This document shows positions 43,922 through 55,305 of a DNA stretch of 64,000 bases, piece after piece. Each line of letters begins with the position of its first letter. The stretch's first letter is position 1. The notes below the pieces were generated by a model. The model saw only the letters and a program-made list of their open reading frames with translations, searched no databases and was not told the DNA's origin. The translations under genes were made by a program, and so were the position numbers. The DNA is from Astrothelium macrocarpum (Eukaryota > Ascomycota > Dothideomycetes > Trypetheliales > Trypetheliaceae): NCBI GenBank assembly GCA_021030915.1, contig JAGEMR010000143.1:1-64000 (forward strand), given 5' to 3'.

Positions 43922-46618
43922 TCAACCCAAAAACTCCCTTTGCGAATTTCTCACCCTTTCTGAGGTAAATGCTTCGATCTTCACCGCCACGAGCACTACC
44001 TCCGTCCCCCCCTTCCCATCTTGCTGTGCCCTGAGCCTCCAATGCCCGTTTCTCACCACCCAAACCCTGCTGGCGCCCCCTTCTCCTGTCCCCTTTCTGC
44101 TGAGGCCTCCTGTCATCTCCTCATCTCCATCCGTTCTCCTTCTTCTTCGCGCCCTTCCCCTGCCTTCGCGCCCTTCAAATTCAAAGATCGCTTCATACTC
44201 GTCCATCCCTTCGCCGCCGCTAGCCGCCATGGCCGATGTAACCGGTACATTTGCCACTGGATCCCACTGCATGCCATCCACCCTAACATCCGCGTCATCC
44301 TCCATGACAACCTTGACTCGCTCCTCACTTAGCCCGCTGTTGCCTGGACTCACCGACTGTGTCGCGACACCGCCGCCTGACGCGAGCATCATGAGGCCGA
44401 GCGGCTGATTTGTAGCTGGGAGATTCATCTTACTAGCAACAACCGCCAACAGCGCACTCACGCGATCGTGCGTCTTGCCAGCAAACGACGCTCGCGGTGG
44501 CGTTGTACTCAAGTCTAGCCGCGTCGCTTCGTCGCCAATCTCAAGGATCAGGTGGTGTGCTGAGTCGTCGACGTACGGTCGCGCGTAGTGGATCCAGCCC
44601 GGACCTGGATTGATCTGGGTGGAGGGGCCCGCGATACCACGACCGAGCGCGGCAGGATTTGTGTTGGCGTTTGATGTTGAAGAGGAGGCGGCGGGCGAAG
44701 GTCGAGATGCAGAGCCTGATGATTCGCCTTCGGGAGGAGAGGTGATGGATGTTTGGTCAGAAGGAGGAGCGAGAGAATCGGGACTAAAGGAGACACCAGA
44801 CTGGCGGATATCTTGAAGGCGAATGATGATTTCTGATTGTTGTCGCGCGTGGTTGAAGGAAATGTTGTGAGGGATCAGCTTCTGTTCGAGGCCTTTCAGG
44901 TGAAAGTAACGCGCGTCGCGAAGAAGTGCGGCGCGATGTTCTTCATTACGAATATGAATAGGATAGCCTTGAAGGATTTGCACGAGCTCGGCAAAGACAT
45001 CGGCGCTTCGATTAAGCACGGCTGGAGGGAGGATCGAAGGCGGTCGGAGGAGGCCACGATTGTCAAGACCAGGGAACGCTTCATTTGGAGTCGAGAAAAA
45101 AATGGCAAAACCAAGAGAAAAGTAGTTTGGATTGTCGCCTGGAGCATTGAATATATCGCGTGGTATTTGGAAATGTCGCTCGCCAATTTGGATGAAAATC
45201 GTTGATGTGTATAGCTGAGTTATAAGACGTGGCACTGGATAGCGGATGAGTAGTTAGAAGAACGCATTCCACGAAGAAAACTCACAACTATAAAACTGAG
45301 CATCTGCAAATAGCTTCACAAAATGTTGTCCGTCTCGAGGTTGGACGTGATAGCCTAACATTATTCAGTGGATAAGCGGATGTACTCGGCACACCCCCCC
45401 TGGGCTGGGTGTGCTTACCTTGGAGATGTAGGGAGATGTCCCGAAACGTGATTGGGTCTCTGTCAATATATAAGGTTTTGATATTCGCGGCACTGCCGTC
45501 TTCTGTCGATCGCAATTGTTCCCCAAAGAAATCGGAAAAGTACGAGGGGGCTTTTGAAAGTCTGAGCGTCATGATGATAAAGCTGAAAGAATGGCAAATG
45601 ACCTACCATCTGATGATATGGATGCCCCCGACAGTCGAAACAATTCTGATCCTATTTGAATTGGAAAGACCTTGCCAGCTGGAAGAGCCATTTTCTTTTC
45701 TCCACGCAAGTCTCGTCGATTATTTGATTTCGATCGCTTAGGCGTGGGGTCCTGCGGCGCCGTTGATCTTGTCCGCGACGCCGCAGCTTGTGAGGAGGCG
45801 TTCGGCTCAGGCCCTTCGGACCCCCGTCGAAGTATGCCCCCGTCTCGATATTGCTGCGCGTGGAGGTTTGCTGTTGACTGTTCAGACGCAACACCAGCTC
45901 CCTCTGTAGAAAACGCAACACGCTTAGCGGCAGGATCACCTTGCGTTCCACTAGGTCCAGCTTCAGTCGCAGTAATGGACTTCCTTTTCTCCCCAGCGGT
46001 ATGTGGTGGCTTGTAGCTGGGGTCAGTGGATTGAATTCGGGGACGCGGTAACGACTGTTCTGGGAGTGGAGGGTGATCTAAATCAGAATCTCTGAATTGA
46101 TTTGTGAAATAGTTTTGGATCTGGAAACTATCGTTTGTGACTTCACGAAAATTAAAATCCTGTTCAAGTGGCCGTTGAGCGCTGACTTCGTTTAACAATT
46201 CTCCCTGCGGCTCATAATTCTGTGCAATATCCTGGAAATCTTGTGGACCCTCCCACTCCCAACTCAAAGACACACCGGGAAAATAGTTGTTGGAGTCGGG
46301 ATGGAGTGCTTCTGTGGGGTCGTGATGCACATTTGGATCCTCATTGACGGTAATGGTTGGCGGAGCGTTCTCCTCAGGACGGTCAGTTGGTCCACTGTGG
46401 CTTACAGGGGCAAGAGCATTAGAGGTGGCTTCCGCCTGGAGTTTTGTACTCTGCACGTCATCAAGCGCATCGTCATTAAGCTCATGTTCACGGTCTTCAG
46501 AAGAATTTGCGACAGAGTCTCCATCATAGTTGGCACGAGCTCGGGTGCGCGTTGCCGTTTGTTTAGCAGGCCCTCGCCCCAAGTCGCGTGGAGAGGTACG
46601 AGCGGCAGTGTTAGGCAT
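43922..46618 (-). CDS. BTB/POZ-like (KCTD-type T1) domain protein
   Basis: Four exons, 46618-45607, 45550-45419, 45354-45286 and 45234-43922, with introns of 56, 64 and 51 bp, encode 841 residues. The first 320 residues are a disordered Ser/Glu-rich region ending in KRSKSNNRRDLRGEKKMALP. A tetramerisation-type BTB fold then appears across the exon junctions: VFPIQIGSELFRLSGASISS, APSYFSDFFGEQLR, LYIDRDPITFRDISLHLQGY, LFADAQFYSLPRLITQLYTS. A second similar block follows (FIQIGERHFQIPRDIFNAPG, then ELVQILQGYPIHIRNEEHRA). The C-terminal region is low-complexity. A protein-interaction or ubiquitin-ligase-adaptor role is inferred. The last residues may differ, since a GTGAGA donor just before the stop could lead to another small exon. 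Confidence 0.87.
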
Positions 46619-47690
46619 TGAGCTGGGTAGACCGCTGTTGGCGAACAGTCAATCAAGACGTCGCTTGACAACGCTCTAAGCTCACCAAACCCTAGTAGGT
46701 AATGCTTGAAGACGCAGGCCGAATCTGCGAGTAACTGCGGGAAATCGGAGAGCGGACGTCTGTGTCAGCGGACAGCGGAGCTTAGTAAACCGATCGCGAA
46801 ATATCGCTTGTTTGGACGAATCAGCACGCCCCGCGTCCTCGGCAAGGACTCATTTCGAGAATTCCGATGGCGGAACGGTCGAGGTCGGGGCTATCAATTA
46901 TGACCATTTCGCCATATGAGTAATGCGAGATTTTGGCCACACTGAATGCGGCGGTGCAAAATTCGATGGACGCTTCCAGTCTTTCCCAGTCTTCGCAAGA
47001 GGTCGATGCTTTGGTCAAATACCACTTGCATTCCTTGCACCCATCTACCCCTCGGTCCGACTTCGCCATCGAAATTCTAACTCCGTCTCATCGCTCGGCC
47101 GCCGAAAGAAAGAACCGCGACCAATATTGCCCTCTTGTTCGCTCCTACATTTCAAATCCAAGAAGCAGCTGCACATGGTGTCACTCCTGCCACACCACTA
47201 GCCTCCACTCCTGTTCAGCCCTGAGCAGCCCTAGACAGCCCTAGACAGCCCTAATGCTGTGGACGTCAATCAGACGCCATCAAGGAGTCAGCTCGGAGCT
47301 CGGTTCAACTGATGGACTTGGTGCAACTAACAAGATTGATCATAATACAGCTCAACCAATGCTACCGGCTGCAGTCATCTTCCTCACCACTGCCTATCTC
47401 CATTGCTGTCTGCATAGATTTGAATTTCAGTCTTACACAGCCGCCTATCCTCATTTGCAATGGGGCCTATTCATTACTTCATGCTTGAGTAATTGATGCC
47501 AAGTTCTCCACGGTCTGTCAGCAAGCCAGCAGACGTGATTATACAGCCCTTTATGAAGCAGTGGATGGACGGGTTTTGTGGCCCCATAATCCCGCTAAAT
47601 AGAATGGTATTAAAATAAGATCAGATCCGCGCTTATTTGCTCGGCTATCGATGCACCAAACAGCCTTTGTGGAAAGCCCACCCTGGCTCA
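46619..47690. other. Intergenic; BTB promoter plus possible small ORF
   Basis: This holds the 5' region of the BTB gene and the 3' flank of the GST gene. A plus-strand ORF from ATG 46969 to 47244 (91 codons, with KYHLHSLHPSTPRSDFAIEI) has no family match I recognise. It ends in the short tandem repeat and is not called as a gene. Confidence 0.4.
47216..47253. repeat. 10-bp tandem repeat
   Basis: Nearly four copies of CAGCCCTAGA; the first copy has GA instead of A at one step. A short microsatellite-like array. Confidence 0.75.
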
Positions 47691-48567
47691 TTACGCGATT
47701 GGCTGATACTTTTCACCGGTAACCTTCTCAATCCTCTCGGTGGCTCTCTTATTAGCCTCTCTCTCCTGTAGCTTCTTCACATACCCAGCAAGTTTCGGAT
47801 ACTTTTCTTTTGTGATTAAGCCATTTCCCAAAGCTGCTTCGAGCGGAAATATCATAAGAATGTCTGCTCCAGTAAGTTCCTTGCCACATAAGAATTCTCC
47901 TTCATTAGGAGATGTTGCCAGCTGCTCCTCCAGGAAGTCAAAATGCGTCTTGCGGTTGGGATTCAGGAACATTGTATCTACCCTCCCAGAGATCATCTTT
48001 GTAATTGGTCTTACAAAGAAGGGCTGAGGACCATCCTTGATCACTGAGTCCAAGTCAAAACCCTAGATCTCGGAAAATGTGAGCTTGCACTTACTGCCAA
48101 TGAACAAGCCAAGCAACATCAAAGTCATCAAACTCCCCTCCGCATAATGCATGAAATAGCGATAGCGAAGCCACTCTTCCGTCTCTCCTCCAATCTGACC
48201 TTCCTTTCCGTCAGCATAACGCTTCGGAATCATCCATTGCCCTAGATGGTCTGTGAGGTATTCCACCATGTGACCAGATTCAGCTAGAACCAGGGGCTTT
48301 TCAGCTCCTGGAGCTTGAATACTAATGACGGGAGATTTGCCAAGAGGATGGATCTTTTTGAGCTCCTCGGGAGCTAACATGTCTTTGCTTCGCTTAAAGA
48401 CTTTGATTTCATAATCGACTTTGAGTTCCTCAAGTAACCACAAAATCCTTTGCGATCGCGACTGATTTAGCCTTGTGCGGCTGGCGTTAGTTTTGGCAAT
48501 AGCCATACCAAGATGAAACCTACCAGTACAAGATGATTTTTGGCTTTTGCTCTACTTCGGTGGACAT
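47691..48567 (-). CDS. Glutathione S-transferase, Gtt1-like
   Basis: Three exons, 48567-48524, 48471-48095 and 48043-47691, encode 257 residues. The short first exon (MSTEVEQKPKIILYW) was added because it splices (GTAGGT...CACAAG, with a CTAAC branch) to LNQSRSQRILWLLEEL, recreating the conserved YWLNxSRSQR start. The ATG at 48506 inside that intron would give an aberrant N-terminus. The thioredoxin-fold part includes APEELKKIHPLGKSPVISIQ and LAESGHMVEYL; the helical C-domain includes THFDFLEEQL, FLCGKELTGADILMIFPLE and YPKLAGYVKKLQERE. The second intron (51 bp) removes an in-frame TAG. Gtt1-type enzymes conjugate glutathione to electrophiles and are membrane-associated in yeast. Confidence 0.93.
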
Positions 48568-49741
48568 GACTAGTGAGGTCTGGGAAGAGTATATATTAAA
48601 AATTCTGCAGTTTTAGAAACTAAGGTTGGAATAGACTCGTAAAATTTTGAGTTGAGTAAGGGATGCCCTAGCTTCTATTCTGAGACTAGACTGCCTCTAA
48701 GCCAGATTAAGATCAATAGGAGCAGATATCGAGCACCAACAATGTTGAGAAAGTTTTCATATTCATTCGGAAACTAAAGTGGTGATCCATAATCCTAAAA
48801 ATATATAGAACTAACACGTGGTTTTGAACCGAGGAACTATCAGCATACCAACGGTCGGATAGTGGTGCTGCCGGTCGGTAAGTTGTCGGTAAGGCTCATG
48901 TACATTATGCGACGCGATGCGGACTGGCCTGTGGTATCACCTCTCCAGGGGAACGCGCCAATCAGGGTTTACCATTCTACAATCCTTGATTGTACCTTCT
49001 AAGGACAACAGACATATTGAGAAGAGCAGTCGGGAATCGCAATGGCTCAGGACAGCCCCCTATTTTTTCTCGCCTTTCTATTTCTATCCTATACCATCAC
49101 TGTATTTGAGACAATTCAAATGTACATTAGCGAAATTTGGGGGTTTGCTCGACGGCAACGATAAACAAAAAGGCAAAATAAATTCAACAGAATGGGACGA
49201 GCAAGGTGCGCGCCGAAGTTGATTTGGAAATTGGAATTTTGATTCCAATACAATAGACATCAGCCACAAGATTTCTCGTTGGCATACCAACACATACTCA
49301 GTCTACTATGATATGGAATTATTACAAAGGAAGATTGTGTGAGATTGACCTGGCAAAGCGACACGACGAAAACCTAGAACGTATCTTGAAACACGTGCTG
49401 ATATCAACTCGAAATACGTCAAATGATAATTTCGAATAATTAGGGTAGAGTCAACAGGGGTGTAACGCAACTCATGTAATGGCGCACGCAGACGCAGATG
49501 CTAGCGGACGCTAGCGGACCACGTAGAAAATTTCTCAAAGATTTGATGTTCTTCTGACTCTGTCGAGATTCAGAAGTTCAGAGGACGGGAGTTTTTCCGT
49601 CCGACTTTTCCACGTGATCGGGCCATGACGGAATGCTAACCCATGCGCAACGACTTTGGTCTTTCGCAAGGTTACAGCAATTGAACTTCGGCGCCGAACA
49701 AGAGCGAAACATCTCCCATCTGTTGCGTTCCAGAGCCAAAG
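48568..49741. other. Intergenic between GST and complex I subunit
   Basis: A divergent promoter region of 1.2 kb. It includes a duplicated CGCAGACGCAGATGCTAGCG / GACGCTAGCGGAC stretch near 49488-49518. No gene is seen. Confidence 0.5.
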
Positions 49742-50245
49742 ATGGCCCTCAACAAAAACAGTTTGTCTCCAGATGATATCATAGCTTCATGCAGACAATT
49801 TCTGACATACTTTCCAGTCCTACATACAGATCCGGCCTTATCCAAATACTCCAGTACGCCCTTCATGCATGTCAAAATTTTCACTTCTCACCCTTCATGC
49901 TGATCTGAGTGGCAAGATCTATACGTCAATCGGCATCAATACTTCCGCTGGACGCCTCGGACGGCATGGTTAACATTTGCATACGTGGTCGCGGTGCCCA
50001 GTCTTTTTGGGTATCTGGCCTACACGACAGATGTGAGTGACCATAATGGATACTGAAAAACTACCGACAATTTTCATCCTTCTCCGCGACACATTCTGTT
50101 GTTCTTTACAATGCTGCGTTCCTACGAACCCCGAAAAACACCCATAACGATTTGAGTGTCACCAGTCTGTCTAACACGTTACCACGAGCAGGGCAAATAC
50201 TCATTTCAAGGCAAGCGTCGAGGTGACATAGTCTCAGAATGGTAG
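49742..50245 (+). CDS. Probable complex I accessory subunit, B15/NDUFB4-like
   Basis: A 74-residue protein split over four tiny exons: 49742-49760, 49818-49853, 49917-50032 and 50192-50245, with introns of 57, 63, 63 and 159 bp... the last three introns being 63 bp (49854-49916) and 159 bp (50033-50191) after the first of 57 bp. All exons close in frame. The product begins MALNKNILHTDPALSKYSN and carries NRHQYFRWTPRTAW, a single membrane segment (LTFAYVVAVPSLFGYLAY) and DGKYSFQGKRRGDIVSEW at the end. This matches the small single-span B15-type accessory subunit of mitochondrial NADH:ubiquinone oxidoreductase as I know it from other fungi. No single ORF covers more than about half of it, so ORF-based annotation would miss it. 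Confidence 0.72.
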
Positions 50246-50777
50246 ACGATGCGATTTTGGATGCGAATTGATTAGGGATCTTGATTTTCTATATCGGGAG
50301 AGCAGATGTGGGCTTAAAAAGCGACAAGAACATTACGGGGACAACGACCTCAAGCACTTTTGAGCCGCCAATGGGTCGTAGGCATTGGCGAGCATGTATA
50401 TAGATTTCTGTTTGCCGGCAACAACGCAGATCTTCTACGGAACTATTGCAGAATGATCTGGTAAAGACGGTATCACGCTCGAATCGAAGATGGGCTACAG
50501 ACTACTTCTCTAAGCTGCTCGGACACCAAAAGTGGTATTGTGTTCTGTAGCGCGTTCCCACCTCCACGACAGCTTCGCGTAGTCTGTAAGGGTTTTGGAG
50601 AATGTGGGTCCAGAATGACCAGATTAGGAAACGGGCCGAAATGCAAGAATTGAGGACCCCCACGGCCCCGCCAACTGGATTACCTATCGGCTCGTCATGT
50701 CATACTATTAAAAATTAACCACTTGCCACGGCTCTGAAGCATCATGGCATGCTCTTTGCGCAATCAGAGAATATTCA
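50246..50777. other. Intergenic, promoter of the OSGIN-like gene
   Basis: About 530 bp between two tandem plus-strand genes. No motif can be named. Confidence 0.5.
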
Positions 50778-52445
50778 ATGTCTTCAGGCCGCCGTGAATA
50801 CGTTGACACGGTCGTCATAGGTTCGGTTTCATCTCAATTCGTCTCCAAATTCGCCTCAAAATACTGATTAAGATGAGAAGGTAACGGACCTTCAGCCTTG
50901 ATTCTTTCTTATATTCTCCACGGCTGGATACCCCACTACGTCGGCGGACACTACGACAGTGTTCTTGACACCAAACTCAAGAGCATACCCAATCTGCTCT
51001 CTTTGACTCCATACCTATACGATCACTTCAGATCGTCTCTCAAATACTCGACTCAGGCATTGCCAATCAATGTTCTCCTCGACACCCTTATCAGACCCAA
51101 TGCAGATACCGACGACGATTGCAAACCGTGCGTACGATGGAAATATACCCCCGAAAAAGCCATAAGCCACCTTGTCCTTGGCGAGACAAAAAAACCAGGT
51201 GGTCTATGGGCTGAGGAAGACAGTTCCGCAACATGGGACATACAAGCTTTGAGTTATGCCGAAATGCTCGCATTGCCCGGGTATAGCTTTGCTGATCATC
51301 ATCTATCAACTACCGGTGAAAAGTTGATAGATTTCGTCAGACCATCAAGAAGAGAGGTCGCTGCATATTTTTCTGCCTATCCCAAAGCCGTCGGCATTCA
51401 AGACACGATCCATGCATCTAACCGGGTTGAGGATGTCTCAAGATTCGAAGGCGGCTTCTTCATCGGGTCTCATAATGTTTACTGCAAGCACTTAGTACTG
51501 GCTTCTGGAACCTTTTCAACCAGCATTCCTACTCGGCCGCTTCTACAACCATTGAAAAGATTGAAAGACTTGAACGAACCCCTTTTAGTAATAGGCTCTG
51601 GTTTCACAGCAGCGGATGCCATCATATCTGCACCACCGCATCGAAAGATCATTCACATCTTCAAATGGGCTCCTGACGAATATCAATCACCGTTACGAGG
51701 ATGCCATCACCAAGCATATCCGGAATACGCAAGCATATATCGACTGATGAAAGCTGCCGCTAGTGTCAGAGCAAAACCAAGACCAGCAGACAGTCCAATG
51801 AGACGGAAGAAGCACAACCCATTTTTTAGCCACCGCGATTGGCACACAGTCTACGAAGGCTTTCCAAACACTCGAGTAGTTGAGGTCAATACAGCCAATG
51901 ACCACGCCATCATTAAATTGAAACTCGAGTCTGGTGAGGTCATTGATCGAAGCATTGGTGGTCTGGAGTGTGCAATTGGCCGACGAGGATCACTGGATTA
52001 TTTGACCCCTGCTCTTTTCAATGATGTAGTGGGCCCTAACAATCCGCGCATTGATCGAATCAACGATCAAGTCTTGATATCCGGACGTACATTGCGCTCC
52101 AAATGCGAATCCGATCTACAGGTTGCACCTAATGTATTCGTGGTTGGCAGTCTGACGGGCGATTCTCTCGTTCGCTTTGCTTTTGGTAGTTGCGCATATG
52201 CTGCCGGAAAGATTATGGATTCGAGAAAGGGCGTCGAAAACTCAGTACAACGACTGAATCTTCAATCTCGCCGGACTTTGACCGATGACGCGCAAAAATT
52301 GTCTAGTCCAGAGATGAATGGAAATGCTCACCAAGACCTTCATGTGGACAGACGAAAGCTTGCTCGATCTCTGGAAGTCATGACTGTGGAGAATCGAATC
52401 TGGAAAAGGTCTGGATGGTGGTCAGGAGGGTTTATGCCCTCCTAG
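50778..52445 (+). CDS. OSGIN-like FAD-dependent monooxygenase
   Basis: Exons 50778-50820 and 50881-52445 encode 535 residues. The 60-bp intron (GTTCGG...GAGAAG) splits the dinucleotide-binding loop; spliced, it reads EYVDTVVIGNGPSALILSYI, a GxGPSA FAD motif right at the N-terminus. A second Rossmann-like motif, LLVIGSGFTAADAIISAPP, lies near 240 and would bind NAD(P)H. The C-terminal NVFVVGSLTGDSLVRFAFGS is the usual FAD-closing segment. Order and spacing match OSGIN (oxidative stress-induced growth inhibitor) proteins and related flavin monooxygenases. Cellular role in fungi is not established. It lies tandem to the complex I subunit and near the GST, but co-regulation is not shown. Confidence 0.88.
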
Positions 52446-53584
52446 TGTGTTTGTTGTTTTGATTCTATTTTCGGGCATTCGACTTGTTAGTCCTGATGGC
52501 ATTGGAGATATCTCGCACTTGCATACACACGCATACTTTTCAGGGGAAGCAGGGGTCGATTTTCCTTGCGCAACGTTACCCAGTATAGGGCTCTATAAGA
52601 CCATTCGAGCTCAAAATACCCAAAGACACGGTCGTAATTAGACTTGGTAGATAAAATCATCAAACTAGCAGAGTTACAAATAATATAAAAGTTACCTATG
52701 AATTTAGCAACATACCTGGAAGACATAGCGGACCGCAGCGGCGGGCGAAGCCTGTTGCTGCTCGAACACCATTCGTTTCTGCACGGCACACTACGCGTTA
52801 GATTAAGGCGTCTTCCCCAGCAACCATTTGCTTGTGAACGAGTATCGCAACCTAGCATGTCATTAAACTATAAAAAGTTTCTCACCCAGATATGAGGAGG
52901 GATAAATGTTTCGAAAAGCAACAGCACTGCATGATGAGAATGGAGGAGAGAGGAAGATCCAAAGCATCCAGTGCCGGACTACTGACCGCGTTCCACGATC
53001 TACACTTGAGAACAAACGACGATGGCTTTTCAACTGTCTTGAGGCTACTCATCCTGTGACATGTGGATTAAAATAGTACGTTACATAAGCGTTAGGAAAT
53101 GAAGTTGACATTTTTAATCAATAGTTGTTTCTCCGCCACTGTTTCGCTTGTCTGCCTACCAGGCTCATTTATTCTCTATTCTGGTACATAACGTGTATCT
53201 ACAGATTATCCACAGATTCTGATGGGCTGGATACAAATTCTAGCTAGCTATACGTTTCCCAGTATGTGCACTTGTGATCATTGACTCGAGCTTGCCGCAG
53301 TGGTGCCGCGTCACCCTCCTGTCTTTGAAATATCTAAGCAGAGACCCGATCCCGATATTTGGCACTTTTTAATTTTCCAAATCTTTTTGTAGGTAAGCTT
53401 GTTAAGATATTTGAAAACCTAGAACAGCGCGAGGAAGCCGCTACCTCCGTAGATGCCAGGAGGGCTGCAAACCTGCATCTAACGTCCTCAGTTTCAAATT
53501 TGTCACTCCACTTTTCTTTCACCCTTCAATACTCCATCTTCCCTTCCATCAAAAAGCTCTGGCTAGTCTCTTTGATTACTTCTC
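52446..53584. other. Intergenic with possible unresolved small minus-strand gene
   Basis: Between about 53000 and 52650 the minus strand shows good splice signals: a GTGAGA donor near 52883, a TCTAACGCG branch and GTGCAG acceptor near 52779, and a GTATGT donor near 52715. They surround an exon that can read KRMVFEQQQASPAAAVRYVF. A start codon in a matching frame was not found, so no CDS is called. Confidence 0.3.
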
Positions 53585-54840
53585 ATGTCTCTCAATACAT
53601 TTCGCAACATGGCTCGATCCAATGAAGGTGTGGAAAAGGGATATCCCGTCATGTCCTCTAGCATCCCAGTAGATGCACCACCATACTATCAAAGGGTTCA
53701 GGAACCAGGCTCACGGTGGAACCCAAAGAACTGGAATCGAAGAACAATCGTTTTTGCCGCTGTTGGGGCGGTGATCCTGCTCATCATTATCATCATTGGA
53801 GCGGTGGAAGGCGTGAAAGCAAATCGATACCCAGATTACTTCCCAATCAACTACAAACTTCAGGACACATGTGAGGACGATCTGTAATAACCCTCTATGT
53901 GATATACTAAGAAATGGTCAGACTCTGGTCCGGATTTCTTCTCCAACTTTGACTATTTCACCGGCTATGATCCGTCGCAAGGCTTTGTACAGTACGCCTT
54001 TGGTCACTTTCTGTGGCTTCCTCTGCTGATCTGAATTCAAGCTATGTACCCGAGGATACTGCTACCGCGATGAACCTCACCTTTGCATCACCAACTTCGG
54101 CAGTACTTAAAGTTGATAGCGTCGGTACAAACCAGTTCACCGGCCGTGACTCGGTACGAATCTCGTCCAAAACGCAATACACTACGGGACTTTTCATCTT
54201 TGACGTTATGCATTCCCCTTACGGTTGTGCAACATGGCCGGCTCTTTGGCTTGTCGATGAAACGAACTGGCCAGCGATGGGGGAGATTGATGTCATGGAA
54301 AATGTAAACGGCGCAACGACGGGCAACCAAATGACGCTGCACACATCAGAAGGATGCACTATGGACGTCAAACGCAAGGAAGAGGGGAAAGTGCTCGAGA
54401 CCAACTGCTGGAATGAAACAGATAGCAATGCAGGCTGTGGTGTACAGGGCGCTCCCGCGACTTACGGGCTCGAGTTTAATAACAATGGTGGAGGAGTATA
54501 TGCGATGGAACTTCGTACTGAGGGCATTCGCATGTGGTTCTTCCCGCGCGCATCCATACCGGCGGATATCAGCAGCAACACCAGCACTCCTGACCCATCG
54601 ACATGGGGAACCGCTCTGGCGGACTTTCCCAAGACGGATTGCAATATCAATCAGCACTTTGGTAACTTGTCCATTGTAGCAAATATTGACCTCTGTGGCC
54701 AATGGGCTGGTCAGCCGAGTGTCTACAATCAGCAGGATGGGTGTCCCTCAACGTGCACCGAGTTTGTGACGAACAACAATACGGCATTTGAAACAGCATA
54801 CTGGGAATTCGCAAGTTTCAAGGTCTATGCGGCAGCTTAG
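53585..54840 (+). CDS. Membrane-anchored GH16 beta-glucanase-like glycosidase
   Basis: Exons 53585-53870, 53922-53991 and 54042-54840, with introns of 51 and 50 bp, encode 384 residues. The N-terminal cytoplasmic tail of about 57 residues is followed by a hydrophobic segment (IVFAAVGAVILLIIIIIGAV, about 58-77), a type II signal anchor. The GH16 domain starts at YKLQDTYSGPDFFSNFDYF and includes FDVMHSPYGCATWPALWLVD and the catalytic GEIDVMENVNG, with the ExDxxE triad intact (nucleophile and acid/base Glu). Then come NQMTLHTSEGCTM and MWFFPRASIP. Such enzymes cleave or remodel beta-1,3(4)-glucans of the cell wall. An ATG at 53609 could serve as an alternative start. Confidence 0.93.
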
Positions 54841-55305
54841 TTTGTGGCGGTAGAATTACGACGATTATGACTTGTACCATTACGTAGATATGAGATAATA
54901 CAGGAGTATCAGGTATCTTGAGTAGAGTTCCAAAAGCCTCGTTCTTTTCATGGATGAAACCAATGGAATCACCAGAGCTGTCGCCGTTTGGTCATCTGAA
55001 AGTGAGCGGAGGGATGACCTGGGCGTGTACCTGTTTAAGTTCGCTCCCGGTGGAAGGGTGCAAGCCGATTGCATCATTGAGATTACTCAATTCGGCTAGC
55101 TCTGAGCGGGTGGTTGCATGGGCTTAGGTTTGTTTCGGAGCCCCTCCGATGTTTAAATCTTCTAGTTGCACGTATTCAACCTTGCTATTCTTTCGTTCTG
55201 CTTGCTTCCTACTTCCATTCACTAAATTAACAAATCAACCTATCAGCACTCCACTCTTTTGCTTATGGAGCTTTTAGGCTCTGTCATAAGCTGCGAGATC
55301 CTAAC
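54841..55305. promoter_or_regulatory. Intergenic, promoter of the F-box gene
   Basis: A 465-bp tandem spacer. The last 150 bp are pyrimidine-rich (CTTCCTACTTCC...), typical of fungal transcription-start regions. Confidence 0.4.

Noticed and set aside
43608..44408. 266-codon plus-strand ORF
   Set aside because: Mostly antisense to the BTB gene's final exon. No domain.
48501..48523. ATG at 48506 as the GST start
   Set aside because: It lies inside an intron. The ATG at 48567 plus a 52-bp intron gives the conserved YWLNxSRSQR N-terminus.
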